64,000 nucleotides of DNA from Eucalyptus grandis (GCF_016545825.1 NC_052613.1:7378001-7442000), one strand, 5' to 3'. Positions 23,411 to 36,021 are shown, counted from the stretch's first letter. The notes: generated by a model from the sequence alone, not told the origin. Numbers and translations: made by a program.

Positions 23411-23770
23411 TGTGAGTCGCTTTAGCTGAGAAAAGAACACCGTCGCCGCTTGGAAAACCGTTCAGAAGTTAATTAGCTCATAGTTTGAGGAACCAGGACA
23501 ATGGGATCTCCCCGCCGAGTTGATTGTTTGGCCATGGGTCGCTTCAGTCGAAGAGCGCAAAAGAAGGGTATCAATTAACACCTCCCTGGCTTCTGTAGGC
23601 TTTGGAAATTCGCGTAAATCTCTCAGCTGTTGTATAACTCTAGGTATTGTCTAGCTGGTTTCAGATGCTAAGAAATTATTACCATTTGTAAAGATACTGA
23701 TCATCACCTCATTCAGTGGAGGCTTATAAATTGTGGTCCAAAACCAATTCTCCGTTGTTCATGGGCTGTA
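23411..23770 (+). pseudogene. Decayed copy of the RNase H exon end and 3' UTR
   Basis: This stretch aligns with 18449-18855, the last ~50 codons and 3' UTR of the PHD/RNase H gene. Shared blocks include GAGAAAAGAA, GAACCAGGACAA, GGGATCTCCCCGCC, AACACCTCCCTG and AAATTACCATTTGTAAA-like sequence, in the same order and strand. About 40 bases of coding sequence are deleted and several positions break the frame. The copy ends where the shared 3' UTR ends (TTCATGGGCTG). It is a non-coding remnant of a local duplication or of a related RNase H-like gene. Confidence 0.8.
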
Positions 23771-23829
23771 ATCCCATGCCTTGTCGGCGATTGACTTACA
23801 TAGTTGCTATCATCAATCTTCCAGTTTAG

Positions 23830-24460
23830 ACACAAGGATGCGTTTGATAAGGTTTTTGTTCAAAAAATTGTTCAGTCCATGAAACAATTTTTAATAGAAA
23901 AAAGTGTTTGGTAAATTTATTCCTGAAATAAAATAAAAAACAGAAACACGTTTGGTAAACTTGTATAATTTTTTTGTTTCTTTTAATTTTATAATATTTT
24001 TATTTTATTTTTCCTTTTTTTCTTTTTTCTTCCTTTTGGCCGGTCACCGGCCTTGGTCATGGTCGCGCGGCCAACGAGGGTTGACAAACTCGCCCAACCA
24101 CGGCGAGCTTGCCCCGGCCACCCAGCAACGCCGACACAAGGCGGTGGCCGACGACACTCTGGCGAGGTCGCTAGCCCTGGACGGCCGATCGTTGGCCATG
24201 GCCGAGGCCGGCGACCGACCAAAGGAAAAAGAAAAAGAAAAGAAGAAGAAAATAAAGAGAAGAAAAAAATAGGAGAGAAATTATTTTTTGAAAATGTTCT
24301 AGGAACAAGAAACCTTGTTCCAAATTTGTTCTCGGGAACAAAAAAATTAATTTACAACAAAAACACAAATGAATACATTTATGTTCTTTTTTTTTTTCCG
24401 GAACAAAAAAAACAGAAATTGTGTTCATGACCAAAAGAAAAGAACACAAACAAACAGGGC
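23830..24460. mobile_element. MITE-like element related to copies A and B (copy C)
   Basis: The left end includes GGATGCGTTTGATAAGG and the right end CAAACAAACAGGGCC, whose complement GGCCCTGTTTGTTTG resembles Tourist termini. Both ends carry repeated GTTCAAAAAATTGTTC / GGAACAAAAAA subterminal phrases. The middle (24040-24200) is GC-rich, GGCCGG-containing and unrelated to any protein I know. A clean TAA duplication was not found, so exact borders are uncertain. Confidence 0.5.
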
Positions 24461-24943
24461 CTTGGCATCTGCTGCCCCGGATTGAATGCATTCCACCTCA
24501 TGGAGGTGGTGAGAACATAACACCGATGCGGCAACTATATTTATGAGAAAGTTAGATTGGTGTCAACCGTAAACGCAATGTATATAGCTCTCCTTCAACC
24601 ATACAGAAAGGATCATAAGAATTGTCAACAGTTACAGTAAAAAAGGCTAAGACACTGACCAAATAAATTTTCAGACACCCACAAGATGAAATACATTTGC
24701 TCCTTTGGAACGTTTGATAATTTAAGACGTGGACTTTTCAATTAGCAAGTCCCGCATGCATATGAGATGATGTAAACCCTTGAATCAGCATAAAAAGAGG
24801 TTCTCATGTCTTCAAATGCTTTCTGCCCTCTTCAATTATGACTATGTAAAGAACAAAAGAATGGGCAACAAAAATGCAGGGCCTGTAAAAACATTGTCCC
24901 TAACTTACAAATGGTTTGATGAAGCAAAACTGAATTGGGTATT
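24461..24943. other. Intergenic sequence / 3' UTR of the J-protein gene
   Basis: The sequence lies between element C and the stop codon of the minus-strand J-protein gene. It is AT-rich. Its right part is likely 3' UTR. No other gene is supported. Confidence 0.5.
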
Positions 24944-27236
24944 TCATCTTCGGTATTTCAAAGAGGCGTGGCCCGTCTCTCCCAAATGCTTAAACAACTT
25001 GGTCCTGGTTATCATAACATAACGAGAAAATCAATACAAGGAAGAACAGCAAGGATTAGGAACCGTGCAGATCAAATGACCAAATAATTTTAGTACCTGG
25101 ACTCAAATTCCTGTCCACAGGTCTCACAAGAATTGTCAGCATTCTTCGCTGATGCCTGCATCAACATGCAGATCCAAAATCAGGCAAAATCAGAGCAAGC
25201 TCTAAGACAAGATTATGGACAACTAACTCCTGGAGTAATGCAAGAATATAGAGACAGGAAAGGCAAGACTGGGGTCAAGGCGCCAGAACACCATCGGTCT
25301 ATAACTCCCAAAAATTCCTACCGCTGCTGGACCAATAAAATTTGGAACAGATAGTCTTTTACATAGGAAAGAGCTAAAGTAAATATTGATGATTCTTTAA
25401 AAGTGAGTAACCTTGACAGCAATGAATTATGGTAACATTCAAAACCCATGGCACAGGAAAAGATATGTTGATAAGAAATGATGCGCAACTTCAATGAAAG
25501 AGTATCGAGCAAAATGAAAACATGTTTGCTTACCTTGGCTTTCCTCCCTTTAGGAGCATTATTTGATTTAGTGATCGGATCTTTCTTTCCCGTCCTCTTT
25601 CTGTCAGAAGACTGGTTTAGAGTTTTATCTTTTGCCACTTCATTGCCTCCTATAGCTTCGCTATCATCTTTCCGAAGAAAGTCGCTAGCAGAGCCATCCG
25701 CGGCCATACCATCATCTCCGTTTGTTCTATCACTCTGATCATTATCTTTGCTATTACCGGTATCTGCATCTTCTCCGTTATTCTTTCTGAACCTCTCCCT
25801 CTTAGCCCCACGATTCCTTCTGGTGCTTTTCCTGTTATCATACTCCATGAATTCTTCTTCACCATTTTGCGTATCAACTTTGGAAACGCTCTAAGCTCCT
25901 GCATTGCCGCCATTTTCCTTCTGTTCTTGCGCCCGGACAACATTGCCTCAAGAACACTCATTTCATCGAGTTTGTCATCGTCATCGTCATCGTCCTTGTG
26001 AGAAGGTCCTTCCATCTCCTTAGTCCCTTCTTCCTTGTTGCTTTCATCAACATCGAAGAACCTCTCTCCATCACTCATCTCACCCCCGTCCTCAATCTGT
26101 TCCTTCTCTTCCCCCTTAATTTCCAAATCATCCCTCATCCTCTCTCCTATCTCCTCCGCCCCATCTTCCTCAACTCCTGTCACCTCAGCATCCTCGTTCT
26201 CCTCCTCCTCCTCCTCCTCCTCATCCTCCTCAACAAATGACTCCTTCAATGCAGCCACCTTCTCCTTATGCTTTTTCGACTTCTCGTGATTCTCCCACTG
26301 TTTCTCGCTCTTAAACTTCTTCCCACACGCGACACAATAAAGCTCTTTCTCCTCCTTCCTCTCTCCATCTTCCTCTTCCCCTGAAGACCCTCCTTCTTCG
26401 CCTTCTTCCTCCTCGACCCTCGCCCACTCTGGCTCCTCGTAGGCCTTCGCCCTCTCCATCCTCTCCCTCTCCAACTGCTTCTTCCTCTCCCTCTCCTCCT
26501 CCCTCCTCTTCTCATTCTCCATATTCCTCTTCACCATCATATCCACCACTCTCTTATCCCTCTTCTTCACGAACTCCGCCAGCCCCCTCACCGTCTCGTT
26601 AAACTCCCTCCTCGCCTTCTTCCTGAGCTTCTTGTTCTCCTCCTCCATCACCCTCCTCGACTTCCTGTTCACGCCCGCCGCGGCATCGTACATGTCCACC
26701 CACATGAAATCCATCACCGTGCAGAAACCTAGCCAGTAATTATAAAACGCCGTCACCTGCGCGTACGGGCTCTCCAGATTGCCCATGAGCGGCGCCTCCC
26801 TCACCGAATCGAGCCCCAGCCCCATCTTGCTCGCGAAACTGATCTCGTTCGCGTAAATCTTATCAAACACCTCCGCATACACCTTGTAAAACCCCTTCCC
26901 CGAATCGGAGAATCCAGAAAACACGGTGTTCGAGAAATAGGAGAACAGATTCGGGACCGGCGAGTTCGCCGCCGCGCCGCTGCTGCGATCGGAGAACAGG
27001 ATCTGGGAGCGGTGGGAATCGTACCAGGCGCGCTCCTTGGGGTCGGAGAGGACCTCGTAGGCGTGGGCGAGCTCCTGGAACTGGGCGGTGGCGTCCTCCG
27101 GGGACAGGCCGGACTGGACGAGCTTGTCTGGGTGGCGCTGGAGGGCGAGCTTCCTGTAGGCGGAGCGGATTTCCTCGGCGGTGCAGTCGCGCGACAGGCC
27201 GAGCACCTCGTAGTGGCACCGCTTCTCCGCCGCCAT
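24944..27236 (-). CDS. DNAJC21/Jjj1-type J-domain zinc-finger protein (At1g74250-like), with a frameshift
   Basis: Three exons fit on the minus strand: 27236-25534, 25155-25097 and 25004-24944. Residues 5-75 are a J domain with the HPD triad at 35-37 (RHPDK). A conserved Jjj1 segment follows (YVAEVFDKI-like, residues ~125-200), then a charged coiled coil. Near residue 300 is a U1-like C2H2 finger (CVACGKKF...HEKSKKH), followed by long acidic runs. A second C2H2 finger is split over the last two exons (CETCGQEF...HLGETGH). In yeast and humans this co-chaperone works with cytosolic Hsp70 in late 60S ribosome maturation; the plant role is inferred. The frame breaks near 25891: the first frame continues as a non-homologous tail to 25650, while the genuine sequence resumes one frame over just after a TAG. 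One missing base explains this and would give 607 residues. Confidence 0.85.
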
Positions 27237-27358
27237 CCCCGACTCCGCCGCCGCCGCCGCCGCCGCTCGTCGGGAACTCTCCGGGGACGGTACTTCGGCC
27301 GGAGGAAACGGATGATTGTGGGAGGAATCGGCTCGACGATCCGGTCGATTGCTTCCGG

Positions 27359-27368
27359 CTAGGGTTTA
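27359..27368 (-). promoter_or_regulatory. Telo-box in the J-protein leader/promoter
   Basis: CTAGGGTTTA on the plus strand reads TAAACCCTAG on the gene strand, about 125 bp upstream of the ATG at 27236. The telo-box AAACCCTA is common near start sites of plant genes for ribosome biogenesis, which fits the inferred function. A (CCG)n-like run at 27247-27265 lies between it and the start codon. Confidence 0.5.
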
Positions 27369-29021
27369 TGCGGAGAGATTCAGCGAAGCTCTGCAGAAAT
27401 ATTCAACGGGAATCGCTTGCCCCCACAGGAAGAAGAAGCTTCAAATTGGAGGAGGAAAATTCACATTTTATTTGTGGTTCTTGAATTCCCAATATGGTCC
27501 CTCACTTTCGATTTATTCGATTTATCCCCCCATTTGGTTATGACAAGGTCAAACTAGTCCTCTGTAATATTCGCGAGTTTTTATGAATTTTGCAATATAA
27601 TTTTTCATTTCGATCATTTTACTAAATCAATAAAAAAAAATTATCCCATCCTAATGCAATAGAGTCATTTGTGATTAGTGTGATGATATAATAGAAACTC
27701 ATTTAGATTTGTATTATGTTGATGGTTCTGCTATTTTTAGTCTATAACTTTTATAAGTGTATCCAGAATTGATATTCATTTATCATCATGTCCTCATATT
27801 TATCTTAATCTAAATATTATTTCTTATCTTTTAGGCAGATAAAATTTTCGATAATCTGTCTCGAATCTAGCTTTTTAGATTGATGAAATTTTCAATCTTT
27901 TGCGTGTCATGTTTTACAAATGATAACTAACAAGGTATAGATTAATATAAATATGCGCAGATAAATTAATATTATCCCTAAATATGCTTATGAAAGCATT
28001 TAGACATAAAATAACAAAAATATCAATGCGAGGCAACTCTCTACTTTTACTATTATGGAGATTATAAACTGATTTTTACTATTATGGAGATTATAAACTG
28101 ATATATACTTAAATAAAACTATGTAATACAACCAAAAAGGTGAAATGTTAGTAAGTTGAGGGACTATATTAAACAAATTGAAATTTAATGGTCACATTTT
28201 AAACATTTAAGAATAGTTCAAGGACTAATTTAATTAAAAGTTATACCATTTCATAAAAGTTCTACCATTTCATATTGAGACAAAGTATAGAAACTATTAG
28301 TGTCATTTCCCCAATTACAGGATTCATTCCATCGCTTCAGCCAACCACGCAGTCGTGCAGCCCGTGACTAACCATGCATGACTTGGTGCTTCTTTTCTTG
28401 CTTCTCCTTTGCTTCTTCTCATTGAAAAAGAAATCATGCACCGCCCACCAAGACGTCATTTGCTTTTCTTAGTCACATAATTTTCTCCCAAATCCTCTTC
28501 ATTCAGAAGTAAAAGGAGAAGCTTTGAGGATTTCAACATACAACAACTATTGCAAGATGTAGCGAGTTTTTGTCTAAAAGGGGATGTTCCATCCATTTCG
28601 TTTTCCTTTGCAAAAGTAAAGTAGTTCCGGTCCAAAGCAAGCCATCCACAATGGAACTCGAACCTCTGTACATCCAACTTGTTCAAGTATACAAGTCCAA
28701 TCTGCTCATCAACTCTGATAATCTTTCTATAAAGATGAAACTTTTACAAATGAATCTTTCAGTTAAGAGATTCTACTGGTTTCATGACATCCCTATGAGA
28801 GAGTATTTGGCTTGGGCAACCCCATCAGTCCAAAAAAATTCCCCCCTTATTGTTCTTTGCCTCTTCGAGGTCTAGCGTGACAATCAAAGCTCGATCTTCC
28901 ACAAAAGATCTAATTCCATGATACGGTTCGACTTCACGGATCTTGAAAAATGGTAGAATATGGTAAAATACAATGCCCCATCTCCACCATAAAATCGGTA
29001 TGGAAGATTGAAACTTCATGG
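27369..29021. other. Intergenic DNA between J-protein and carrier genes
   Basis: The region from 27540 to 28300 is AT-rich and repetitive, with a 29-bp tandem duplication (TTTTACTATTATGGAGATTA...) at about 28044-28101. From 28330 onward the sequence is less biased, and its right end is probably the 3' UTR of the minus-strand carrier gene. No gene could be supported. Confidence 0.5.
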
Positions 29022-32000
29022 TCACCGAGCCACTTCTGTTAAAGACCCAGTTTTGTCTATCGACAGAGTGGAAACTTCTTGCGTGTTACTGTTGTCCCGT
29101 TCTTCATTAAAATGGTCTCTCAGAAATTCAACAGCCATAAATGTGAGTGCGGAGGCTGGAATGTACCATGTAATCCTTGGCACGCTACCTCGGAAGAGTC
29201 CCTTCGCACCTTCTACTCGCCATATGCTACGAATTGCATCGAACCAACCGTTGTACCTGAGACAACAAGCCATTAGAACTTCTCTTCATGTTTCTCAGTT
29301 CACTTGATTTAAGGAAAACCATGGAGGATGATTTATCCCTCCATAACATATGTATGACCTAGCATAGAGGATGATATATCCCTCCAGAACATATGTATGA
29401 CCTAGCATAGAGGATGATGAAGATGAAGCTCTTAACTATGCAATGGAATTACTGGATCGGCCCTTTTTGTCACAGCTAAACATTTGCAAAATCTATTTTT
29501 GGCAATATGCCTCATTCGTACTTCCTAATACATTGCATGAAATTGCCACCCCTCTTATAACCAGATGGCAATCCCGACCAACTCATATTAACTAGTAACG
29601 CCATTGAATAACACTTTGGACTATGGAGATCGACAGAAGTCACGTAATGGATACCCCAAATATTTAACACAACTAGCTATGTACAACAGATCAGAAGACT
29701 AGTAGAACGGATGATTGTGCACTCAAGCAAACTAATCGAGAAGCCCCAATAATAGTGCTAGCCGGTGTGTAAGCAAGACAGAACAGACAGGACGAGGCAG
29801 AGGCAGAGTCTTGAAAGCTTTGAGAGAGTGACGAAATATCGACAATATGGTCTTTGCATCAATACAAAAGCCATGCGTCTCTAAACATAATAGCAACAAG
29901 TTACCTTGTCGCTGATCCTTGCACTTGCAACCTCGTCTTGATGACATCCAAAGGAGTAGTAAGATAAGCACTAAAACCTGAATAAAATAAAGAGCCTTAA
30001 ATTGATCTTATGGTGCAAAAAGATTACGGTAATAATCAAAATCTAATAAAATGCTATAATGCATGAGCACAGACATACCACCAGCTAATCCACCTAATAT
30101 AAGTCCTTCCACTGAACTACTTAGACGGAAATTTGATTCTGATAACCACATCCGCTTGCTGTACTCCGTCATGTCTTTAAGTGCTTCATAAAACATGACC
30201 TGCAAAGATGTAAACTAGTAACTGGATGACACACCAAAAAAAATTCAGTGTGCCTAATTATCTTCAAGTGTGGTAGTGGGAGCATGAAAGCAAATATGAA
30301 GGAAGATAGCATTAATAAAGGTGGATTTGGCAATTGAAAAAGGACATCATTTATTTTATTAACTTACCATAAGACCAGCAAATGGAACATCCCTAGCAAG
30401 TGTGGACCAGTATCTACAAAAGCATCAAAATGGGGGTGATTCTTGGTATTGCAATAGCTAGAAATTACAAGGAAGTACAGAAAAGGACCTCATAATTTTG
30501 AACATCTAACTTATAACCTATTCTCAGCATTGGAAGTTTTTACCAAAAGAAGAGGGGTTGAGCTCTCTCTCTCTCTCTCTCTCTCTCTACACACATGCAT
30601 GTCTGCATTTGACTCTATGCATAATATTGATGGTTTCTACAGACAAAATCTAATAAACGTGTACCATCCATAAGAACCTAGGAAGTTTGACTGCAACAGT
30701 TACCCTGTATAAAGTCCCCTCAATCCCTGCTCCTTCCATATTGAAACGCCAGCCTGAAACATTCCATTGTAATAGCCATACATACAGGCATTAGACTTCA
30801 AAGTAACCCTATCTTTCTGGACCACTGATCTCCATGACGATTTGGTGCCTTGGACCTGCATACGCTGCTTCATGACTTCACATGGAACATACACAAAAGA
30901 ACCCAGGGTATCTCCTGAAATGCAACAAGTTCAATTGGAGTTTTTAGTGCTCAGAGGTATGACAGTCATTGATTCAACCAATTGAAATCCAGGGGTTTCA
31001 CCTAATTTTCATGCATGATGCATTGGTTGCACACACATACGACATTTACATCCAAAGGGGAAAAATTGAATGAGAGATGCACATTGCTTGGTCAAGCAGA
31101 AATGTTATAGTAGTCCAGCATAGCATACCAAGTGCTCCAGCTAAAAAATGAGACCAGTGCCCCCCAAGCTCAGGATTTGATTCTTCAATCCACTTCTTGG
31201 TGGATTCTATGAAACCAAAATACGTTGCTCCAGTTGCAAGAGATCCGGTTACTCCAGGTGCTATACCTCTATAAAACCCTACGATGAATAAAAAGAACAA
31301 GATGAATAAAAAGAACAACCATTAGCAATGCACCAAGAGTACATGATCAAAGGTACTAAAAGACATGACAAGAAAGTTGTACCCCTTAATCCGTCTGCAC
31401 ACCACACTGTACGGACCATCTGGAGTACACTCTTTTGAGTCTGATAAAATTGCATCCAAATGTATCCATGGAGATCAAATTATTGATTGGCAAGCAAAGC
31501 AGGGAGAGCCAAGTACTCAAGAACAACGCAGGGACACTTCTTTTTCGACCATGTCACGCTGGTTTTAGGCACCACTGCAGCATTAATTAATGCATGCTAC
31601 AGATGCGACTCAATAGTTCGTCTTCGTACCTGACTCCTGCTGAGAATCGCCTGACTTTGAATCCGTGTCTTGACCGTATCAACCGGGTGCATCATTCCTT
31701 CACCAAAAGCCCCAGCAACAGCACCCCACAAGAACTCCCTCCATACTGTGCCCAAAGATAAAAATCAATTTTCAAGAAATTCCTAATTTCACAGAAGAAG
31801 CATGCAGAGAAATAATAGAGGCCTCATTAACTTTTCCCCAATAGAGATCATGGAAATTGATGATCTATATCCAGATACACGGCCTGCTGAATTGATTCAT
31901 CTATGAACTAATCGGATTTCTATGCTTCTGAAGATAAACTCCAATCCGCATGGATGAACTCGATCACGAAAACACCGACAGAGTGGGAAGGAAACCGACA

Positions 32001-32389
32001 TGAAGAGAACCGTTCCAGTTCATATGCTACTTTAGAAGTAACTGAACCTAAACACGTCTCACTCTACCGGTGTTTCGGCTCGTGCCGATCAACGACTCCA
32101 AACAGGCCATCCCCATCGACTCGCTCGCCACCGCGAGAACTTCCCGACGGTTACGCCACCTTCCGGCAGAGCACGAGGCAACGAAATCGAAGCCTTACTT
32201 CATCTAGACCGAACTAGGAGGTACGAAACGTCTTGCGGCAATCATCTTTCTTTCTTCTCCGGAAAGCAAGCGCACGCGGGGAATTGACGATCGGAAAAAT
32301 GGCTCACCGAAGAAGTGGTGGTGATCCGCAGCGGCCGGACGCGGAGCCGCGCGTTGATTTCCGTTCGGGCTCGAGCTCCGATCCGCCAT
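29022..32389 (-). CDS. Mitochondrial carrier family protein (At1g74240-like)
   Basis: Nine exons fit: 32389-32308, 31745-31630, 31440-31383, 31278-31129, 30914-30704, 30413-30368, 30199-30079, 29977-29905 and 29256-29022. They give 363 residues with all phases matching. The three carrier signatures are visible: HPVDTVKTRIQSQ in repeat 1, VPCEVMKQRMQVQG in repeat 2 and TPLDVIKTRLQVQG in repeat 3. Each ends an odd-numbered transmembrane helix in this six-helix family. FYRGIAPG, LRGLYTG and GLFRGSVPRI follow as the matching matrix-helix motifs. The protein should reside in the inner mitochondrial membrane, but the substrate cannot be told from the sequence. Length and architecture resemble At1g74240, whose Arabidopsis neighbour At1g74250 is the counterpart of the next gene here. 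The start codon precedes a short Ser/Pro/His-rich N-terminus. Confidence 0.92.
29322..29427. repeat. 53-bp tandem duplication in the last intron of the carrier gene
   Basis: GAGGATGAT(T/A)TATCCCTCCA through CATATGTATGACCTAGCATA occurs twice in succession, with a few substitutions, starting near 29322 and 29375. A third partial start follows at 29411. It lies in the 648-bp intron between exons 8 and 9. Confidence 0.85.
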
Positions 32390-32411
32390 GGAAGTCGCCG
32401 GAGCAGCTCTC

Positions 32412-32690
32412 TGTATCTTTTAGGGTTTAAGCTTCGTCCGCCATTTCTCCGGGGGGGTTTAAGCTTTTAACGCTGCGGTTTGAGCGGAGGCCGTCGTTCA
32501 GTTTCCAGCGAAAACGACGTGTCGTTGCAGTCCCGAGACCCCGGGAATGGTAAAACGCGAGGGCGCCCGATGTTGTTTTCTGCGTTTTTGGATCGGAAAC
32601 GATGACTGTTGTGGGCTGGGCTGGAATGGCTGGACAATGGCCATTGCTTAAAGCCTGCTCTCCAAAGCCCATTGCTAAGCCCAAGGAGAT
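32412..32690 (-). promoter_or_regulatory. Carrier gene promoter region with telo-box and site II motifs
   Basis: TTAGGGTTTAA at 32420-32430 gives a telo-box (AAACCCTAA) on the gene strand 30 bp before the start codon. TGGGCTGGGCT at 32612-32622 and AGCCCA at about 32666 and 32678 are site II (TGGGCY) motifs. Telo-box plus site II is the usual pairing in promoters of plant genes for mitochondrial and ribosomal proteins. The function is inferred from motifs alone. Confidence 0.45.
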
Positions 32691-33580
32691 TTGCTGATCC
32701 AGGCAGCCATGGAGGATGAATCGGAGACGGAATTCATCGGTAATTGATGAATCTATGAGTTCCTTTTGTAAGATGAGACGCCTTGGGCATGAATGAGCCA
32801 CACATTATCAAGTCATGATCAAGACAAGATCTCAATGTTCTCGCGTCTTGCAATGTTGCACTCGCCGCTCGATTGCCAACCTACAGTAGGAGACTTGTTC
32901 CTCCAATGGCATGTGGCGACCGAGTGCATCGAATGAGGCCAAGGAACCTTGCCTAGAGCACTCGGCAGAAATCACATTGCGTGAGCATTCATAAGGGCCA
33001 TCACAATGCTTTGTCTAAATAAATAGTTAGATTCCCTTTGTCCGTGTTAATTCTAAGTTGATTATTCGACACTGGAGGAAGGCTCCTAAAGGAGCCATTC
33101 CCAATCCATCCCCCAGCCACCATGCAGCAAATTGCTCTCGCCACAAGAGCAACTCGATGAGATAGTAGCAATCAATTTGCGTCTTTGACGCAATGTAAAT
33201 AAATATTTGCAATTGATAGACTTTAATTCATTTAATATGATCCTTAAAATATTCCAAAATGTTCAATCTAGTCCTTAAACCGTCAATTTGTTTATCCCTC
33301 CACTTACCATAAATAAGTCAAAAGTTTTCACAATTATACTACTACCCAAATTTTATTATATCCTTATATTTCATTCCATTTCATAAGCCAACAAGATATC
33401 TCCATATTTTCATTGCTTTTCTATCTTTTTGGTCTTTATAATTATTACAATAGATCCATTTAATTATATTTTTGCCTATGACATCCATACTAGCAAAAAT
33501 ATAACCCCATTTAGAGTTATCTTAGTTTGATATTCCTACTATTTTAATTTCCTAATTTAAAAATCTAGCTAAATTTAATT
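32691..33580. other. Intergenic DNA
   Basis: No coding signal or RNA gene was recognised. The first ~350 bases have balanced composition. After 33200 the DNA is AT-rich. Confidence 0.5.
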
Positions 33581-34110
33581 AGGGTTAATACCCCGAAAAA
33601 CTCCAAACTAATACATATGTAACAAATTTACTCCAAACTAATTTTTTGACTATCAAAAATTTCAAACTGGTACACATTTAACAAATTTATCCTAAATTGT
33701 TACATATTTGATAAATTTACCCCAAACTGATACATCATTGACAAATTTATCCAAAACCGGTACACTTATAATGTCTTTACTTTATGTTAATTTATGTTAA
33801 ATTTTACTGTCAATTTATTAAGTTGTATGATACGTGATAGTTTACTAGTGTACTAGTTTGAAGTTTTATTCTTCGTTTATCACAATTATACATTTTTTGT
33901 GGTTTTTGCAGTATTAATCAAATTAAACTGAGGGTATATTTATCACAAATGTACTAGTTTTTTTTTATTTTTGAGGGGTCAAACAAAATATTTTTTGATA
34001 AATTTATCACAAGTATACTAGTTTGAGGTTTTTCATAGTCAAAAAATTAGTTTTTGATAAATTTGTCATATGTGTATCAATTTAGGATTTTTTAGGGTAT
34101 TAACCCATTT
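33581..34110. repeat. Degenerate AT-rich phrase repeat
   Basis: Phrases such as 'acaaatttaccccaaactgat.cat' and 'tttatcacaaatgtactagtttgaggttttt' recur every 30-50 bases, in both orientations. The left half is dominated by one strand and the right half by the complement, giving a loose inverted symmetry. The same phrases appear at 63300-63900 and more weakly at 8220-8560 and 19010-19640. It is a dispersed repeat family without protein-coding content. Confidence 0.65.
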
Positions 34111-35624
34111 AATTAAGAAAACACAAAATATAAAAACTTGAAAATTTTACTTGTCTAAAAGATTAAGAATAAGATTTAGATCAATATAAGTACAAGAAGT
34201 CTATAGTTAAATTAAAATCGCTATAAAAAATCTATTGAAAACAATTATTTCTATGACTTTAAATGAGGTCATATTTAGGAAGAAGTAACAAAAAAAGACC
34301 TCAAATCATGCCTATTACGACACATTTATCCTACATTTTTGGTGATGTCGTAAACCCTAAATTTGTACTTATGTGACACATTTATCAAAAAAATCGGTGA
34401 CATCACAAACCCTAAACTTATATACATGTGACATATTCACTTCAAATTTATAACTTGTGCGATACAATTATTTTGCATTGAAATTCCATTAACGAACATC
34501 ACTACCTACATGAACAATGGAAAGCAAACATTCTTGACATGACACTCACATGGTAAACATATACAACTCATTGTATTTCTTTTTCTTGTTTTCTTTTCCC
34601 TTTTCTTAACTTCCTACTTGGTTTGGTTAAAGCCTTCTCTCGAAAGCCCATTGCCAAGCCTAGTGAGATTTGCTGGTGTTTCGGCCGTCTGGTTCGACTT
34701 TGGGGGAATGCTAAGCCATTTCTTCATATATCTTTGGATGAAGGTGCGTTTGGTAAAAGCAATAGTGTTTGGATGACTCATTTTATAAAGCAAATTTGAA
34801 ATGAGAAAAAGAAAAGAAAAACAGAGGGCAAACATGGGTGAGCATTGGCAGGGAAGATAAGGATTGGGCAAGCTTCAATTGCAACAATCACAGGCAAACG
34901 TTAGTTAGGATATGGTTGTCTAGAGTCGTGCGACCCTAACCTCGTCAATCCTTCGTAGCTAGATTGCCCTCATGACCCCTCGCTGCTTATTCTCATACAA
35001 AGAAGATGAAAATTAATAATAAGGGTGAAATCAAAAAACAAAAATAATGGTGAGGATAGTTTTGGAACAAAAAAAAAACTACTTAACCCTTAGAAATAGC
35101 CTTCCACACATGCTTAAAATCCAAGGCAAGGCTTTCAATTTTGCCAAAACGAACCTTTGGTCAAAAGAATGGTATTATACCAATGCCAACCCAGTTTTAG
35201 CCTATTCTAAAAAAAGGCTTGCCAAATGCCTCATATTTTCCTAAGGTGAACCAAAAGGGTCATTTATGCATTTGTGTTGGCGATTGCACTCGATGTGATA
35301 CAAACAGCTAATTTGTGTTTTCAACATGATGTACATAAATTTATGCAATTTTTAAATCGAAATAATCTCAACTATGGAGGTTTGACCTAGGTAGATAGAT
35401 TCGAGAACTAGCAATTACTTCATAAACCTTGTGAATATTGTAAGAGGCGATTTGAATCTGGATAATGAAATAAAATATAACGTAATTAATAGAGGTAAAT
35501 TAAAGCGTATCAACTAATTAAGAAATCAACATAAAAGTACTATTCTTGTCTGTTACATTATCCGTAAGGACCCTTTCATTTAAGCAGTCATATAGAATTA
35601 AATTGTGATTTTTGTTTCCCATAG
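34111..35624. other. Intergenic DNA
   Basis: AT-rich spacer. At 34740-34760 a GGTGCGTTTGGTAAAAGC end resembles the MITE termini in this window, but no partner end was found. No gene is supported. Confidence 0.5.
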
Positions 35625-35737
35625 TGTGACGCCTTAAAAAATTTCAATAGTAGTAGATTGAGCATATTAAAGATTTTATACATATACATATATACTTGTT
35701 CTTTGTTGTTATTGACTTGTTTGAGGATACCACCATA

Positions 35738-36015
35738 TCATAATTCTGAGGCATCTGTTTCAACTATTTTGAAAGTGGAAGGGTCAGCAAGGTGTAAGCA
35801 TGGTATATCTTTTACATGCATTTTGATTTGTTTGACAATGTCTGTATGGACAGAGGTCCAGGGTGGAGGATCCTTACGTAACCTTTGGTGTAAAGGTTTA
35901 CAAATGATATTTATATTGGGAAAGAAATCTAAAATATAATTGAGACTACCCAAAAACCTTTGTAATTGAGTTTTGTCTTTAATCTCATCAGGGAATTTAT
36001 CGGTAAAAGAGATTA
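35738..36015 (-). pseudogene. Caulimovirid reverse transcriptase/RNase H fragment
   Basis: The minus strand encodes about 90 residues typical of the link between reverse transcriptase and RNase H in plant pararetroviruses. Seen are RFLGSLNYI, KPLHQRLRKDPPPW and a C-terminal IVETDAS, where the first RNase H aspartate lies. Both ends are truncated. The family assignment rests on these motifs. A badnavirus, petuvirus or florendovirus origin cannot be told apart. Confidence 0.72.
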
Positions 36016-36021
36016 TACTCT

